From Candidatus Thorarchaeota archaeon (lineage in GTDB: Archaea > Asgardarchaeota > Thorarchaeia > Thorarchaeales > Thorarchaeaceae), in assembly GCA_029855925.1 (NCBI GenBank), contig JAGSHP010000342.1, forward strand, positions 1 to 6,974: a stretch of 6,974 nt of DNA, in the 5' to 3' direction. The notes under the pieces are model-generated. The model made no database searches. It was given only the letters and a program-made list of their open reading frames with translations, and was not told where the DNA came from. Below, piece by piece: positions 1 through 6,458 of the stretch (the stretch's first letter is position 1; the number at the start of each line of letters is the position of its first letter). The position numbers and the translations under genes were made by a program.

Positions 1-139
1 ATATATCACCTATAGCATATACATAACTGATTATATAAATGATATGTGGTGTACGCGGGACCATGCTCCTCAAAATGCTTGCTGTATTGCATAACTCATT
101 CTTGGTCGGTGAATAGTTCGACTCCCCTCTTCTAGTACT
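1..139. other. AT-rich intergenic gap at the left edge, no gene seen
   Basis: This stretch lies beyond the stop codon of the reductase gene. The first 50 bases are strongly AT-rich and the rest is of ordinary composition. I see no open frame with a convincing start and no RNA fold. No clear terminator hairpin or long T-run follows the reductase stop; the best is a short TTTT in the minus-strand sense at about 72-75. The only notable element is a TATA-like octamer, listed separately. Confidence 0.6.
31..38. promoter_or_regulatory. Possible archaeal TATA-box (TTATATAA)
   Basis: TTATATAA is a perfect palindrome and matches the archaeal TATA-box type (TTTATATA-like), inside the most AT-rich part of the window. 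Read leftward it would place a transcription start near the left edge, so it could serve a gene outside the window. Read rightward it would lead only into the antisense of the reductase gene, where I see no gene. There is no purine-rich BRE that settles the direction. Such octamers also arise by chance in AT-rich DNA. Confidence 0.25.
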
Positions 140-1339
140 CTACTGCACTCCTATCTGAAGTACCTTGACAAACGACTTGGCGGCAAAGTCTACTGCAAGA
201 GGCAATCGACAGCGAATCATCGGCTCCAAGAAATAGCTCCCTGCAAGCCTCATACAGACCTCCGTGATCGCATCTGACCGCATTACCTCATCAGCGACGC
301 GCAGCACGGAGAGGGCCGTCTCGAGTTCACGCCCCATCTCTCTGCGCCATGCGACTTCATATTGGCCAAGTGATGTTCCTCTCTCGAGGTGAGCGGCAAC
401 CGCTTCTGCTGCCAGTTCGCCACCGACCATTGCAGTTGGGATTCCACCGCCATTCGAGGCCATCACGTGTCCTGCAGCGTCTCCCACAAGCACAACATTC
501 TCAGACCATGTGTGTCTTACGGGCCCCGCCACGGGCACTGTAGCACCTATCCGTCTGATGATCCGCCCACCGCGCATTCTGGGTGCAACCATTGGGTCCT
601 TCTTGACAAAGGTGTGAAGATAGTCCCTCAGGGGTCGTTCAGGTGCAGCAAAAGCCGCCCTGACACCAAGACCTACATTGGCCTCATGAAACCCTCGCGG
701 AATGACCCACCCGTACCCACCTGGTGCAACATGCTCCCCGAAGTACATCTCTGCAATTGAGGGATCGGTCTCAATGTCCGCCAGAGTAAAGGACATGGTC
801 TGACTGAGTTCAACATCAGGTCTGTCGTATCGATTGCCGATTGATTTAGCAATGAGGGATCGCGGGCCATCCGCTCCAACGACAACTCGCGCCTTGGCCT
901 CTGTCCTCCCCCCGGGGCCTCTCATATCAATTATATTATTAGGGTCTCTCTCGGTGACGCGTGTCCTGAGGACGAGTTTCGCACCTGCATCCTGAGCCTT
1001 CCTTGCAAGGTACTGGTCCAGACGCGATCTATCGACGATGTTGGCATGCAGCTGGAAATCGTACTTGCGTCCACGTGGTGAGACCAGGCGCATTATTCTG
1101 GTCCTATTGACGATAATGTCTGACGGTACGTCCACCAGCCTCTGAGCTCTTGGAGAGTTGGGAAAGAGGTCGCTCATCTCTTGCGGTGTGGGAAGGAGTT
1201 CTCCGCACTGTACCGGGACACCGACCTCCCTGCGGCGCTCCACAAGAAGCGTCTTGAAGCCGCTGCGCGCAAGACCATACGCAGCCACAGAGCCAGCGGG
1301 ACCAGCACCGACAACGATCACATCATACTCTTCGACCAA
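140..1339 (-). CDS. Geranylgeranyl reductase family FAD-dependent oxidoreductase
   Basis: This is a 399-residue flavoprotein of the geranylgeranyl reductase / p-hydroxybenzoate hydroxylase fold. In archaea such enzymes hydrogenate the geranylgeranyl chains of membrane ether lipids at the inner membrane face, using FAD. Seen directly: an N-terminal Rossmann motif GAGPAG (residues 11-16) with the acidic end of strand 2 at E34; the family's PVQCGE segment with C45; VVGADGPRS (153-161); the substrate-pocket signature PGGYGWVIPRG (206-216) followed by NVGLG (221-225); and the second FAD motif GDAAG (286-290) with NGGGIPTAM (296-304). Length and motif order fit a complete enzyme. The start is TTG at 1339: an in-frame stop lies upstream, no ATG could spare the Rossmann strand, and AGAAGGA sits 5 bases before it. 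The exact substrate (lipid, quinone or polyprenol) cannot be told. It is 88 bases downstream of beta-helix protein B and may be cotranscribed. Confidence 0.92.
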   Translation of the reverse strand: MVEEYDVIVVGAGPAGSVAAYGLARSGFKTLLVERRREVGVPVQCGELLPTPQEMSDLFPNSPRAQRLVDVPSDIIVNRTRIMRLVSPRGRKYDFQLHANIVDRSRLDQYLARKAQDAGAKLVLRTRVTERDPNNIIDMRGPGGRTEAKARVVVGADGPRSLIAKSIGNRYDRPDVELSQTMSFTLADIETDPSIAEMYFGEHVAPGGYGWVIPRGFHEANVGLGVRAAFAAPERPLRDYLHTFVKKDPMVAPRMRGGRIIRRIGATVPVAGPVRHTWSENVVLVGDAAGHVMASNGGGIPTAMVGGELAAEAVAAHLERGTSLGQYEVAWRREMGRELETALSVLRVADEVMRSDAITEVCMRLAGSYFLEPMIRCRLPLAVDFAAKSFVKVLQIGVQ

Positions 1340-1344
1340 GTTAA

Positions 1345-1351
1345 TCCTTCT
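1345..1351 (-). promoter_or_regulatory. Shine-Dalgarno supporting a TTG start of the reductase
   Basis: On the minus strand AGAAGGA lies 5 bases upstream of the TTG at 1339. It is the only purine-rich element near a possible start. An in-frame TAA lies further upstream (near 1380), and translation must begin before the Rossmann strand, so this site decides for TTG. Confidence 0.55.
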
Positions 1352-1427
1352 CTGTAGCAGAAGGTCGTGCCTATTAGGTTAACTCAAGGTGCTCCATCGA
1401 AAGCAATGCGTACATAGTGGCGGAGAT

Positions 1428-3401
1428 TCACTGCTTCTTGTGAGACGACAGATGTAGTGTGACTAGCGCCATGAGTGCGCAGATGACCGCTATGAATGGA
1501 ATCGATGGCCCGCCGTTGTCGCGATTTGGTTCATTGGGGTCCCATCCAACGCGGACCTCATACCCATCCGGCCAACCATCATTGTCGCTATCCTGGTCAA
1601 AGGGATTTGTTAAATAGATGGTCTGCTCATCAGCGTCGAAGAGTCCATCACCGTCTGTGTCTGCTCTTTGTGGATATCTATCTACATTGCCCGCATATCC
1701 CTCGACTTGATATGGCCCCGTGCCATCGTAGTTTCCCCATGCGTTCCCTTGGCCAACTCCATCATCCCAGACATTCGAGGAGCCGTGATCCAGAGCATCA
1801 CATTCTCTATTCATGGAGATGATGTTTCCGTAGATTGTGTTTACGTGAGCATTGGGACTTAGGAATATCCCCACACTATTGTTGGCGATCACATTGTTAC
1901 GAATTGTGACATGCGATGAATTGTCGAGAGATATGCCTTCCTTACTATTGTGTAGAATGCTACTGTCTTCAATCTGGAGGTACTCAGATGAGGACAACGT
2001 CACTCCGTTCTTCCCGTTGGTTATCGAATGATTGACAATACTCCCGTTGATACTGGAATCCACGTATATCGCGTTTCCGCAGTCACTAATCCGGTTGTCT
2101 GCTAGACTGAAATGCATCGAGCTGGCGAACTTGATTCCGTCGGAGGAATTGCAGACAACCGTTGCCTCGACTTGGATCATCTGGCAATATTCGGCATAGA
2201 CCCCTGATGATGCACAGTTGGTAATGTTGAGCCCCTCTAGGAATGCCATCTCCGCGTCATGGATTGAGATTCCGGAAGTTGTGTCGAAGATCGTGATGGA
2301 ACTCATATTGATCCTAGCGGAATCGAGGACGCTGATCGTGTAGCTACAGGTTTCTACGGATACATTGTTGATTGCAACGCCCCTTGCACTCTGGACGTTG
2401 ATTCCATGAGAGCTGTTTCTGATAATGTAATCATTAACCGTAGAGTCGCGTGCGTAATCCAAATATATCCCTACGGAGCATCTGGAGAGATCCCCTTTGG
2501 CAATGGAGATCTCTCTTGAACTGGAGCATACTATTGCCTGAGGAACATCTGCGAAGTGGCCGCCGACAATGGTGACTCCAGTACAGTTGTTGAGAAACAC
2601 CTGCCCATAGTCATTGCCATTTACTATCATGTTGGACTCGTCGATGAAGATACCGAGTCGCTTTCCATTGATTCTATTGTGACCGAAAGAACTGGAATCC
2701 ATGTCCACCTGATCGAGAATGAGACCGCTGTGTGTAAAAGTATTATTTATTACAATCATCTTACTGACACTATGGAGCGCGAGCCCCAGCCGAGAGTCAA
2801 CAATGACGTTGTTTACCACGGTACAGGAAACCATGTGTGACAGAGTGATTGGGGTCGTCTTTGTGTCTTCAAAGTGACATGCATTGACTGTGCTATTATG
2901 TGACAAAGTGATCTGGATGCCATAGCCACACTCTGTGAACAGACAGTGGTTGATGTTCATTTCCACCGAATAGATGAGATTCACCGCAATGTATGTAGTG
3001 AATACACAGTCTTTGATCATGCCATTGCTCGCGTTGTAGATGTCGATGCCGTAAGTCGTCGCTCGGAATATGCAATTGCTTATGACAAAATGGCTGCTTG
3101 TTGACCATATGTATACTCCCCCAAACCCACCAAAGATGTAGTTCTCTATGCGGTACGGATCGTTTGCCGTCCCATTCCCCGGGAATCCGTACTGCGAGAA
3201 CGCGCTGTTGTTTTCAATCACAATTGGTTCAGAATATGTATAGTTAACGCCTGATACAGCCCAATGGTCCGCATCACTGAGTCCTTGAGTTGGCTGTGTC
3301 AGCATCCAAGTGTCCCATAGTGTTTGAGTGTGAATCATTGGCAAGATTGGAGTGCCAACCAAAATGCAGAATACTAGAACATCTCGCACACTATGGTCCA
3401 T
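1428..3401 (-). CDS. Secreted, membrane-anchored right-handed parallel beta-helix protein (NosD-like) with TSP3 calcium repeats (protein B)
   Basis: This 657-residue protein is predicted to lie on the outer face of the membrane. Residues 7-26 form a signal-sequence core. The motif PGNGTANDPY (74-83) marks the start of the helix, as in archaeal NosD-like proteins. By hand I count 19 coils with a 21-23 residue period: seven starting at residues 105, 127, 148, 170, 193, 215 and 237, then an insert with NGK (245-247) and DYGQ (264-267), then twelve from 276 to 521. NVWDDG (543-548) and NYDG close the helix. Two DxDxDGxxDxxE calcium-type repeats follow (581-592 and 604-615), then a membrane span (about 633-652) and a basic tail. 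Many N-x-S/T sites are present. Role unknown: beta-helices of this kind bind or cleave polysaccharides or act in adhesion; no catalytic residues can be assigned. ATG start, with GGGTGGT 9 bases upstream. Paralogue of protein A just upstream. Confidence 0.88.
   Translation of the reverse strand: MDHSVRDVLVFCILVGTPILPMIHTQTLWDTWMLTQPTQGLSDADHWAVSGVNYTYSEPIVIENNSAFSQYGFPGNGTANDPYRIENYIFGGFGGVYIWSTSSHFVISNCIFRATTYGIDIYNASNGMIKDCVFTTYIAVNLIYSVEMNINHCLFTECGYGIQITLSHNSTVNACHFEDTKTTPITLSHMVSCTVVNNVIVDSRLGLALHSVSKMIVINNTFTHSGLILDQVDMDSSSFGHNRINGKRLGIFIDESNMIVNGNDYGQVFLNNCTGVTIVGGHFADVPQAIVCSSSREISIAKGDLSRCSVGIYLDYARDSTVNDYIIRNSSHGINVQSARGVAINNVSVETCSYTISVLDSARINMSSITIFDTTSGISIHDAEMAFLEGLNITNCASSGVYAEYCQMIQVEATVVCNSSDGIKFASSMHFSLADNRISDCGNAIYVDSSINGSIVNHSITNGKNGVTLSSSEYLQIEDSSILHNSKEGISLDNSSHVTIRNNVIANNSVGIFLSPNAHVNTIYGNIISMNRECDALDHGSSNVWDDGVGQGNAWGNYDGTGPYQVEGYAGNVDRYPQRADTDGDGLFDADEQTIYLTNPFDQDSDNDGWPDGYEVRVGWDPNEPNRDNGGPSIPFIAVICALMALVTLHLSSHKKQ
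1818..2576 (-). repeat. Coils 8-19 of the beta-helix in protein B
   Basis: Twelve consecutive coils, each opening with a hydrophobic-x-hydrophobic strand, start at residues 276, 298, 320, 342, 364, 386, 409, 431, 453, 475, 498 and 521. The spacing is 22 or 23 residues throughout (66-69 bases in the DNA). Asparagine or small residues recur at the sixth position of the motif, as in the Asn ladders of parallel beta-helices. The repeat is a protein-level one; the DNA copies are too diverged to be a recent tandem array. Confidence 0.8.
2670..3089 (-). repeat. Coils 1-7 of the beta-helix in protein B, with a cysteine stack
   Basis: Seven coils start at residues 105, 127, 148, 170, 193, 215 and 237. 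In the first four the sixth position is cysteine (C110, C132, C153, C175, in NCIF, DCVF, HCLF, ACHF); in the next three it is asparagine (N198, N220, N242). The block ends at the NGK insert. Confidence 0.75.
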
Positions 3402-3511
3402 GCGACCAATACCACCCGTCTAATGAGCACGAGGTAATCGTAATACCTTTTCGGTTCGAGTACGGCAACCATTGCTCCAACGGGCTCCCCCAGTCGAATG
3501 GGACGGATCCC
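3402..3511 (-). other. Intergenic gap between the two beta-helix genes, with a weak promoter candidate
   Basis: This 110-base gap separates the stop of protein A from the ATG of protein B. On the minus strand GAAAAGGTATTA (about 3441-3452) is the best AT-rich promoter-like stretch, and GGGTGGT (3411-3417) is a fair Shine-Dalgarno. A four-base CCCA/TGGG hairpin after the stop of protein A is too weak to call a terminator. Whether B has its own promoter or is read through from A cannot be decided. Confidence 0.35.
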
Positions 3512-5401
3512 TCAGTTTCTCTTTCTTCTCAGATAGAACAGAGCAACGATGGAGGCAACCACTCCAGCAAACGGAATCAGGGACGAATAGTCCCCCTGAG
3601 CAATTGCTGCATCATGTGGATTCAGAGGGTTGAGGCCTGCGGCTATTTCGCTGCCGTCGTCGATGCCATCCCCGTCCGTGTCTGACCGAAAGGGGCTTGT
3701 TCCGTAGGTATTGACCTCCTCCCAGCCCGACAGCCCATCATTGTCGATGTCCGACTGTTGAGGGTCTTGGTCTTGCGCGCCTGCAGAGCCAGCGATGTCA
3801 TAGGGGCTGACACCATCATAGTCGCTCCATGCATTGTGTACCCAGACGTTGTCCATGCCACTGTCGTGTCCATTGGCTGTCTGGCTCCACACTATCGTGT
3901 TGTTTATGATCAAGCAGGCTTCAGTCAAGTGATCCAGAATGATGCCATAGCCGGTACTGTTCAGAATGAAGTTGTCGAGGAGCGTGATGTTTGCGGAGTC
4001 CATTAGCTCAATCCCGTTGTCCATGCTGTTGGTGATCTCGTTGTTGGCTATCGTCGAGTTCGAACTGTACGATATCGAGAGACCGTCCATATTCTCTGCC
4101 AGAGAATTGTCTCTGATCGTGTTGTTGTTGGAATAGCTCACGGCAATGCCGCTTTTCCCGTTGTTTGTGATAGTGTTGTTCTCGATCCTGAACCCTGTGG
4201 ATGAAGTGAGGCTGATGCCATTGAACGTTCCGTTCACAAACGAACTATCTACCACAAGTCCATCAGCGACCGATGAGACCTCTATTCCCGATGAGACCGA
4301 GTACATTATCTGCGAGCTGCGAAGAGTGAAGTTGGCCCCTCCGGCAACATAGACTCCAACGGATGCGATAGTATGAAAGATGCAGCGGTCGATGGTCACC
4401 CTCTCGGACATGCCCAACACGACTCCGACACCAGAGTCCAGAAAGGTGACATCGCTAATGCTGATATCCCTCGAGTCCCGAACGTCAATTGCCGTAGAAC
4501 AGTTGCGAAGCATGACCAACTCCACATCTATCTGGTCGCTGTTGATGACCAAGATTGCCTCATCAACATCACCCATGGACTGCCCCCGAATTGAGATGTC
4601 TCTACACGAAATCAGAACGATCTGTCCGAAGTCATCTACCTGAACTTCGATGTTCTCTTCTGAGTGCAGGACTTTGAGAGGCTTGCCATTGACATAGTTC
4701 TCAACAAACTTGTTAGGCGGACTGCCGTCCTTTGGTCTGATGTTCAGGCTACACCCGAACAGGGCGTTATAGGACATCTCGCATGAGAACGAGTCGTACA
4801 CGGCGAGGCCAGTCCCACGACCCTTCACAGTGTTGTTCAGTGCTCTGCACTCTTGAGAGCTCGAAAACCCAATGCCCATTGACGGGTCGCCCTCAACAGT
4901 GTTATTCGAGACCAGACACTCTGAGGTATCGATGAGCGAGACTCCAACAAAGGACACAGATGCGTGGTTGCCATCCACGGTCGCGTTCGTGCTCTCAAAC
5001 ACGAGAGCGCCGATCCTCACATCCTGCATCTCATTCCCTTTGATGAACACGTTCGTTGTGTTTCTTAGTCGGATCCCCGTGCTACTCGCCCCTGGGAGTC
5101 CTGAGAGAAGACAGTTCTGAACCACGACATGGACACGCGTGTTCTCTATGTTGATGCAGGTTGAAATTGCGTTGATAGCCAGGTCATCTATCATATACGG
5201 ATTATCAGCAGAGCCGTTTCCGGGCCAACCCTGCGCCTGAAAGTCGCTATCGCCGTAGATGATTATGGGGTCGTGGCTGGTGTACTCAGGCGTGATCAGT
5301 GGACTGTCACGTATGCTGGTCTCAAGACTTGGTGTGACTGATGAGAGTAGACCAAGCAGCCCCACAAGAGTGATACATGCTACAATCCGTCTAGATAACA
5401 C
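3512..5401 (-). CDS. Secreted, membrane-anchored right-handed parallel beta-helix protein (NosD-like) with TSP3 calcium repeats (protein A)
   Basis: This surface protein has 629 residues from the chosen GTG start (5401). The frame stays open to a TTG at 5464, but that start would add 21 residues before the signal peptide and has no well-spaced Shine-Dalgarno. GTG gives a normal signal sequence (MLSRR, then hydrophobic residues to about 25), with AGGG 6 bases upstream. Then come PGNGSADNPY (60-69) and seven coils starting at 92, 118, 140, 162, 185, 207 and 230. An insert with NGK (238-240) and DFGQ (257-260) follows, then eleven coils from 269 to 496. A shortened NVW...AWSDYDG segment closes the helix, lacking the DDG of protein B. 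Two calcium-type repeats (551-562, 574-585), a membrane span (about 607-624) and an RRKRN tail end the protein. It is a diverged paralogue of protein B. Carbohydrate binding or adhesion is the likeliest role, but this is inferred from fold only. Confidence 0.86.
   Translation of the reverse strand: MLSRRIVACITLVGLLGLLSSVTPSLETSIRDSPLITPEYTSHDPIIIYGDSDFQAQGWPGNGSADNPYMIDDLAINAISTCINIENTRVHVVVQNCLLSGLPGASSTGIRLRNTTNVFIKGNEMQDVRIGALVFESTNATVDGNHASVSFVGVSLIDTSECLVSNNTVEGDPSMGIGFSSSQECRALNNTVKGRGTGLAVYDSFSCEMSYNALFGCSLNIRPKDGSPPNKFVENYVNGKPLKVLHSEENIEVQVDDFGQIVLISCRDISIRGQSMGDVDEAILVINSDQIDVELVMLRNCSTAIDVRDSRDISISDVTFLDSGVGVVLGMSERVTIDRCIFHTIASVGVYVAGGANFTLRSSQIMYSVSSGIEVSSVADGLVVDSSFVNGTFNGISLTSSTGFRIENNTITNNGKSGIAVSYSNNNTIRDNSLAENMDGLSISYSSNSTIANNEITNSMDNGIELMDSANITLLDNFILNSTGYGIILDHLTEACLIINNTIVWSQTANGHDSGMDNVWVHNAWSDYDGVSPYDIAGSAGAQDQDPQQSDIDNDGLSGWEEVNTYGTSPFRSDTDGDGIDDGSEIAAGLNPLNPHDAAIAQGDYSSLIPFAGVVASIVALFYLRRKRN
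3893..4597 (-). repeat. Coils 8-18 of the beta-helix in protein A
   Basis: Eleven coils start at residues 269, 291, 313, 335, 358, 382, 404, 427, 449, 472 and 496 (GTG numbering), spaced 22-24 residues. The last five carry a clear asparagine ladder at the sixth position (N409, N432, N454, N477, N501), typically as NNTI or NNEI. Confidence 0.78.
4691..5128 (-). repeat. Coils 1-7 of the beta-helix in protein A
   Basis: Seven coils start at residues 92, 118, 140, 162, 185, 207 and 230 (GTG numbering). All steps are 22-23 residues except the first (26). The sixth position is C97 in the first coil and asparagine in the following ones (N123, N145, N167, N190, N212, N235), a regular Asn ladder. The block ends directly at the NGK insert. 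Confidence 0.75.
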
Positions 5402-5521
5402 AACATTCCCTGTGAACTTTACGTTATTTGTTTGTCGCAGTAGGCTTTCGATACATCTGCGCAATAGTGATAACTTAGTATCACCAATACTTGAGCAGTA
5501 GACAGCGAGAGTGAATGGACA
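5402..5521. other. Divergent intergenic region between protein A and the zinc-ribbon operon
   Basis: About 120 bases separate the GTG of protein A (minus) from the ATG at 5522 (plus). Promoters for both directions should lie here. No textbook TATA box is visible; the AT-rich stretch at about 5419-5432 (ACGTTATTTGTTTG on plus) is the most likely place for the minus-strand promoter. For the plus gene, GAGAGTGA at 5507-5514 is a modest Shine-Dalgarno 7 bases before the ATG. Confidence 0.45.
5467..5484. promoter_or_regulatory. Inverted repeat GTGATA-N6-TATCAC, possible operator
   Basis: GTGATA (5467-5472) and TATCAC (5479-5484) are perfect inverted copies separated by six bases, an 18-base span of the size bound by dimeric helix-turn-helix regulators. 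It is centred 46 bases before the ATG at 5522 and about 75 bases before the GTG of protein A. A repressor or activator bound here could affect either promoter. It may also be chance: six-base arms are short. Confidence 0.35.
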
Positions 5522-6448
5522 ATGTCAGAAAAAGATCTCCGCAAGTTCTCCTCAAGTCTTGACGATGCTGAAAATACTGCACGAATTCGTCTCTTCGGAA
5601 AGGCCTCCAAGAAGTATGAGGAGTTGGCTGATGTTGCGAGGCGACTCAAGCCTGAGATATTCCCCCAGCTGCAGTTCCTCTCAATGCTCTATTCGTTGAT
5701 TGAAGACATTGAAGAAAAGCGTGACCCGTTCGAGACCGGCACGCTTGATGGGCTCCTACAGTTGGAGTCTCTAGTTGGCGACGCAGAGCTGATGATGACT
5801 CTGCCGGGTGGGAGGTTTGGTGAGATCTCCACTGGTCGAATCTTCACCGAGCTCAAGGCTGTCAAGTATCTGAATCAGGGAATGGCCAATAGAGATGCGG
5901 AGACGGTACGAAAGGCTGTTGATCTATTCATGTCCATTGGGGACGAACAGCTAATATTCTCGCGATATCTGAGACCGATGATGCGCCGGTCTTCGGGCAA
6001 ACGGGCCGCATTAGAGTCTGAGGCTCGAGCACAGATAATCGAGGGTGCTCTGCTTGAAGACTCCAAGCCCTCAGAGGCGGTCTCTCACTACATGATAGCG
6101 GTGAGAGCTCTACGAGGCGCACGGCTGTACGATGAGGAAGTAAAATATCAAAGAACTCTGTTGGGTCTCCGAATCTCTCGCACATGTTGGTTCTGTGGTC
6201 GGAAGATTCAGGGTGCCTCACATCTTGTTTGGATGAATGCGTCTGTGAGCGAGTACTTTAAGTCTCTGCTGGAAAAGAATAGTGAGGATGTTCGGATGCT
6301 TGGTGACAACAGGGTCATAGCCTGTCGTGTCTGCTATAGTGCAATAAGCCAAGAGGCAAACAGGATTGCAACCAAGTACCACGAGGAGACCCTGCGATTG
6401 ATAAAGAATCTTGTGAAGCGAATTCAAGCTTTGGAGAGGGCTGTATAG
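5522..6448 (+). CDS. Uncharacterised helical protein with a split CxxC/CxxC zinc-binding site
   Basis: I do not recognise a named family. The 308-residue product is soluble, with no signal sequence or membrane span. Residues 1-215 look mostly alpha-helical and charged, with stretches suggestive of TPR-like helical pairs (for example 26-63 and 165-205). Then comes a four-cysteine site: CWFC (222-225) and CRVC (268-271), separated by 42 residues that include a short helical piece. This fits a zinc-ribbon or treble-clef knuckle pair with an insertion. Residues 273-308 form a charged amphipathic helix, possibly a coiled coil. The ATG at 5522 is the only good start in frame; GAGAGTGA lies 7 bases upstream. 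It is first in an apparent operon with the zinc-ribbon gene 10 bases downstream. A role as a scaffold or nucleic-acid-binding factor is conceivable, but no enzymatic motif is seen. Confidence 0.85.
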   Translation: MSEKDLRKFSSSLDDAENTARIRLFGKASKKYEELADVARRLKPEIFPQLQFLSMLYSLIEDIEEKRDPFETGTLDGLLQLESLVGDAELMMTLPGGRFGEISTGRIFTELKAVKYLNQGMANRDAETVRKAVDLFMSIGDEQLIFSRYLRPMMRRSSGKRAALESEARAQIIEGALLEDSKPSEAVSHYMIAVRALRGARLYDEEVKYQRTLLGLRISRTCWFCGRKIQGASHLVWMNASVSEYFKSLLEKNSEDVRMLGDNRVIACRVCYSAISQEANRIATKYHEETLRLIKNLVKRIQALERAV

Positions 6449-6453
6449 GAGGT
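6447..6453 (+). promoter_or_regulatory. Strong Shine-Dalgarno AGGAGGT overlapping the upstream stop
   Basis: AGGAGGT begins inside the TAG stop of the preceding gene. It lies 5 bases before the ATG at 6459 and 8 bases before a second, adjacent ATG at 6462; the second spacing is the more usual. The overlap of stop and ribosome site indicates coupled translation of the two genes. Confidence 0.8.
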
Positions 6454-6458
6454 TGAAG

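Noticed and set aside
108..130. tRNA-like T-loop sequence GTTCGACTCCCC on the plus strand.
   Set aside because: The five bases before and after the TTCGACT loop do not pair, and no acceptor, D or anticodon arm can be drawn upstream.
349..760. Plus-strand open frames of 64 and 123 codons opposite the reductase.
   Set aside because: They lie antisense to a well-supported enzyme gene and their translations show no motif or domain character.
1557..1661. Reading the DxDxDG repeats near the C-terminus of protein B as a dockerin domain.
   Set aside because: The repeats carry the DxDxDGxxDxxE pattern and the EVxxGxDPxxP linkers of thrombospondin type 3 repeats, and are followed at once by a membrane span; the paired dockerin helix pattern is not seen.
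2556..2840. Plus-strand open frame of 94 codons inside protein B.
   Set aside because: It is opposite the regular beta-helix coils, whose 22-residue period proves the minus-strand frame is the real one.
1428..3401. Calling protein B the denitrification protein NosD (copper insertion for nitrous oxide reductase).
   Set aside because: The fold is shared, but no other nos genes are present and the calcium repeats and membrane anchor fit a general surface protein better.
1428..3401. Lower GC in parts of protein B than in the reductase gene, as a sign of gene transfer.
   Set aside because: The beta-helix repeats are rich in Asn, Ile, Ser and Thr, which lowers GC by themselves; only sample lines were counted, so there is no real evidence of transfer.
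3487..3503. CCCA/TGGG hairpin after the stop of protein A as a transcription terminator.
   Set aside because: A four-base stem with a six-base loop and no T-run is too weak, and archaeal termination does not rely on such hairpins.
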